A program made the translations under genes and the position numbers. The notes under the pieces are model-generated. The model was not told the DNA's origin and did no database searches. It worked only from the letters and a program-made list of their open reading frames with translations. From Myxococcales bacterium (lineage in GTDB: Bacteria > Myxococcota_A > Polyangia > Polyangiales > Polyangiaceae): a stretch of 7,953 nt of DNA. The stretch lies in contig JAHFDX010000153.1 of assembly GCA_023248785.1 (NCBI GenBank), positions 1 to 7,953 on the forward strand, read 5' to 3'. Positions 5,776 to 7,953 of this stretch are shown here, in pieces. Position 1 is the first letter of the stretch. Every line of letters begins with the position of its first letter.

Positions 5776-7953
5776 AAGACTTGGCTGTGGTACCTAACAC
5801 TCGTTGGCTGTGCTTCGGAGGTTGCGGTTTCTTCAACCGAAGAAGCGGATCGCGCAGCCTCAAGCTCAAGCGCATCGCCAAGCGTTGCTCCGACGACGTT
5901 CCAGGCCGCGCCCTCGGCCCCGTCGCCCAGCGAACTCCAGAGTGATGTAAATCCCGACATCGGCGCCACCAACTTCGCATCGCCGTCGACATGGACGGGC
6001 TCGAGCCCATGCGCAAACTCAAATGGCGGTTGCGGTGATCCGAAGTATTGGAGCTGCACCGACAACGCGAGCGGACCACCCACGTGTGCGGCCATCGATC
6101 TATGCGCGACCGCAAATGGTGGTTGTGGCAATCCAAGCTTTGCTTCCTGCGAGAACAATCCTGGCAAATCTCCGACGTGCAAATCCTTGCCTGAAGTTGT
6201 CATTCCCCGTTCGCGGTTGATGGGCGTTGTGTCGGGCCTTGCATCGGGAGCAAAGGCGACCGTGACGCTTGCCAACGACAAGTATCTCGAATCTGTGGTT
6301 GTCACGAACGGGCAGACGTACACGTTTTCCAACGTCCCGGCAGACAGTTACTTCGTGAAGGTTGAAGCGCCGGGGTACACGGTCCCGAAAGCACTGCCGG
6401 TGAAGATTGCGCCAAGCACGCATCCTTGGGCCGAAGCGACGCTTACCCACACAACGACGGCGCTCGCAACGGACACGTTTGCGTACCACTGGGAGCAGGA
6501 CGTTTCTCTGTCGGGCTATGAGCAAAGCGCGTACGTAAATAGCCCTCCATCGATTACATTTCTGAACCAGCCGGTGACTGTTCCCGACCTCGCTGCGTCG
6601 GACAAGCTGCAGGGCGACTACAACATCATCCTCAGCAATGAGGGCACGCCATGGTCGCAGGAGGCGGCGTATCGATTGCTCGAAACGATGAAGAGCATCC
6701 CACAAACGAAGCACCCCATTGGTACCGCCCAAACACTAAGGCCATCCAAGTGGACCCTCTCTCCACTTCACCTTACAGACGACGTAACCATCTCGTACGC
6801 CGAGACGGGCAACGTTGTCACGCTTTCGGTCGATGCGCTCACGTACGCAACGCCGCGACTCGTTCTTCTCGACGGCATCAAAGGGAATTTCTTTTCAAAG
6901 CGTCTTCATCACGCCCTCGTCCGCTATGTGACTCAGAACGGCGCGTCGCTCAACGCGGTCGAGAAAATTCTCGCTGACAGATTTGGATGTAGCACAGTCA
7001 TTCCTGATTATTCGACGCTGACACGTGGCCTCACGAATGAGAGCGCGGCAAGTTTTCAATCGTTTGCGCCGGCGGAACTTGTTGACATCATCAACATGTT
7101 TGAAGAAATGCCGCACGGCTACTACGTCGTGTCGGGCCTTCAGTACCTTGCGCGTCGAAAGAATGGGATGAGTCATCCTCTTTATCAGGCGCCGGCCGTC
7201 GCTTGGGCCGCGGCAGGTGGGAAGTACATCGAGTTTATGGATTCAGCATTCAATGGGAACCAAGATGCCTCGCATCGACTTCTGCTTCACGAAAAGGCGC
7301 ACTTCTTATGGAGCAATGTGTTTTCGTCGCAGCTCAAGACGGATTGGATTCAGCTCGGTGGATGGTCTGTGAGCACGAGTGATCCCGACGGATGGGCTAC
7401 TACGAAGACCACAGAGTTTGTGAGCGCATATGCCCACAAAAAAAATCCGGACGAAGATATGGCCGAATCGCTCGCGTACTTCGTCCTCAATCCGGAGGGA
7501 CTGCGCTCGCGATCGCTCCCGAAGTTTGAGTTCATTCGCGATCGCGTGATGCAAGGCGACCGGTATGTTTCGAAGATTCCGAGCAAGCTCACCTTTGAAG
7601 TGCTCAACCTGTATCCGGACTACGACTTCCCCGGGAAGATCAAGCGCATTGACATCAGCGCCGTCGGCAAGCCGCAAGATGACAAGGTGGTCACCATTGA
7701 GATCGAACTTAACACGATGTCGAACATCTTCGCCGGAGCTTCGAATGCATACTTACGCCTGACGAGCGATGTTGGTTCGTTCACGGATGTTTGGCTTGCA
7801 AAGGCGAATACAACTGGCTCCATCCTTCGAGGACAAACCACGTTCAGCAAGTATGCGAAGTCGGGGCTTTGGAAAACGGATCAGATTGTCGTTACCGACG
7901 CGGTAGGCAATCAACGTTTCGAGGGGACCAACGATTTCGGCTTCCGCCTCGCC
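5773..7953 (+). CDS. Large surface lipoprotein with EGF-like repeats and a gluzincin metalloprotease domain (3' end outside window)
   Basis: The frame stays open for 727 codons to the right edge. The N-terminus is a short lipoprotein signal, MKTWLWYLTLVGC, with lipobox LVGC and Cys13; Ala14 gives no Asp retention signal, so the outer membrane is likely. Residues 14-79 are a Ser/Ala/Pro-rich linker. Residues 80-141 are two EGF-like repeats. Residues 149-225 resemble a carboxypeptidase-regulatory-like beta domain (YTFSNVPADSYFVKVEAPGY). Residues 226-480 are a domain I do not recognise. HEKAH at 506-510 is a HExxH zinc site with catalytic Glu507. Glu565 in EDMAESLAYF, 55 residues on, is the likely third ligand, as in gluzincins such as the anthrax lethal-factor group. 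From about 606 a beta-rich domain begins (ending at GLWKTDQIVVTDAVGN). The likely role is a secreted, surface-anchored protease; the substrate is unknown. A GTG at 5722 would lengthen the signal region. Confidence 0.8.
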   Translation, partial: MKTWLWYLTLVGCASEVAVSSTEEADRAASSSSASPSVAPTTFQAAPSAPSPSELQSDVNPDIGATNFASPSTWTGSSPCANSNGGCGDPKYWSCTDNASGPPTCAAIDLCATANGGCGNPSFASCENNPGKSPTCKSLPEVVIPRSRLMGVVSGLASGAKATVTLANDKYLESVVVTNGQTYTFSNVPADSYFVKVEAPGYTVPKALPVKIAPSTHPWAEATLTHTTTALATDTFAYHWEQDVSLSGYEQSAYVNSPPSITFLNQPVTVPDLAASDKLQGDYNIILSNEGTPWSQEAAYRLLETMKSIPQTKHPIGTAQTLRPSKWTLSPLHLTDDVTISYAETGNVVTLSVDALTYATPRLVLLDGIKGNFFSKRLHHALVRYVTQNGASLNAVEKILADRFGCSTVIPDYSTLTRGLTNESAASFQSFAPAELVDIINMFEEMPHGYYVVSGLQYLARRKNGMSHPLYQAPAVAWAAAGGKYIEFMDSAFNGNQDASHRLLLHEKAHFLWSNVFSSQLKTDWIQLGGWSVSTSDPDGWATTKTTEFVSAYAHKKNPDEDMAESLAYFVLNPEGLRSRSLPKFEFIRDRVMQGDRYVSKIPSKLTFEVLNLYPDYDFPGKIKRIDISAVGKPQDDKVVTIEIELNTMSNIFAGASNAYLRLTSDVGSFTDVWLAKANTTGSILRGQTTFSKYAKSGLWKTDQIVVTDAVGNQRFEGTNDFGFRLA
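6010..6195 (+). repeat. Two tandem EGF-like, four-cysteine repeats (31 codons each) inside the lipoprotein
   Basis: Repeat 1 is 6010-6102 and repeat 2 is 6103-6195. Both show C-x6-C-x7-C-x9-C with NGGCG and a PTC near the end (CANSNGGCGDPKYWSC and CATANGGCGNPSFASC). The spacing is identical and the unit is 31 residues. Classical EGF modules have six cysteines, so each unit is an EGF-like variant with two disulfides at most. They probably act as rigid spacers or binding modules on the cell surface. Confidence 0.75.
7288..7467 (+). other. Predicted zinc-protease active site (HEKAH ... EDMAES)
   Basis: Codons at 7288-7302 encode HEKAH (506-510), and Glu565 is encoded at 7465-7467. The helix before HEKAH (ASHRLLL) and the stretch TTEFVSAYAHKKNPDEDMAESLAYF are typical of gluzincins, in which the second Glu lies in an (E/D)xxAE context. 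The zinc ligands would be His506, His510 and Glu565. This is a motif-based assignment. Confidence 0.7.

Noticed and set aside
6100..6732. 210-codon minus-strand frame, and another at 5712-6332
   Set aside because: Both are antisense to the lipoprotein frame, whose EGF-like repeats and protease motifs are convincing; the antisense translations show no domain.

Overview
The window looks like chromosomal DNA from a GC-rich Gram-negative bacterium. A myxobacterium-like organism (Myxococcota) is my best guess. The reasons are a short-signal lipoprotein carrying NGGC-type EGF-like repeats, an ECF sigma factor paired with a six-helix NrsF/DUF1109-like membrane anti-sigma, a rhomboid protease with large soluble extensions, and frequent GTG starts without a Shine-Dalgarno sequence. 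The taxonomic call is an inference. No RNA gene, CRISPR array, insertion sequence or phage feature was seen.

Layout, left to right. Bases 3-488 (+) are the open-ended C-terminal part of a membrane protein with about four transmembrane helices. Facing it, with a 15-base gap between stop codons, are two minus-strand genes that probably form an operon. They are read from right to left: a membrane-associated metallophosphoesterase (3512-2130), then a rhomboid intramembrane serine protease (2108-504). A 225-base intergenic region (3513-3737) separates this pair from a divergent plus-strand GNAT N-acetyltransferase (3738-4250). Just before the acetyltransferase is a very short reading frame with a strong ribosome-binding site, ending two bases before the start codon. 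An inverted repeat directly follows the acetyltransferase stop. Next come an ECF sigma factor (4370-4933) and a six-helix anti-sigma (4930-5622), overlapping by ATGA. After a 150-base gap with a strong hairpin, a large lipoprotein (5773 onward) runs off the right end. It has a lipobox, a Ser/Pro/Ala-rich linker, two four-cysteine EGF-like repeats, a carboxypeptidase-regulatory-like beta domain, a gluzincin metalloprotease region (HEKAH plus a downstream Glu) and the start of a beta-rich C-terminal domain.

How the parts may work together. The metallophosphoesterase and rhomboid protease are probably co-transcribed and both act at the inner membrane. The sigma/anti-sigma pair is a compact envelope-stress switch. 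The lipoprotein protease lies downstream on the same strand and could be one of its targets, but no promoter consensus was found to prove it. The most noteworthy items are the cell-surface metalloprotease lipoprotein, the uORF-like leader that may drive acetyltransferase translation, and the two-sided soluble extensions of the rhomboid. Nothing seen amounts to a demonstrably new system.
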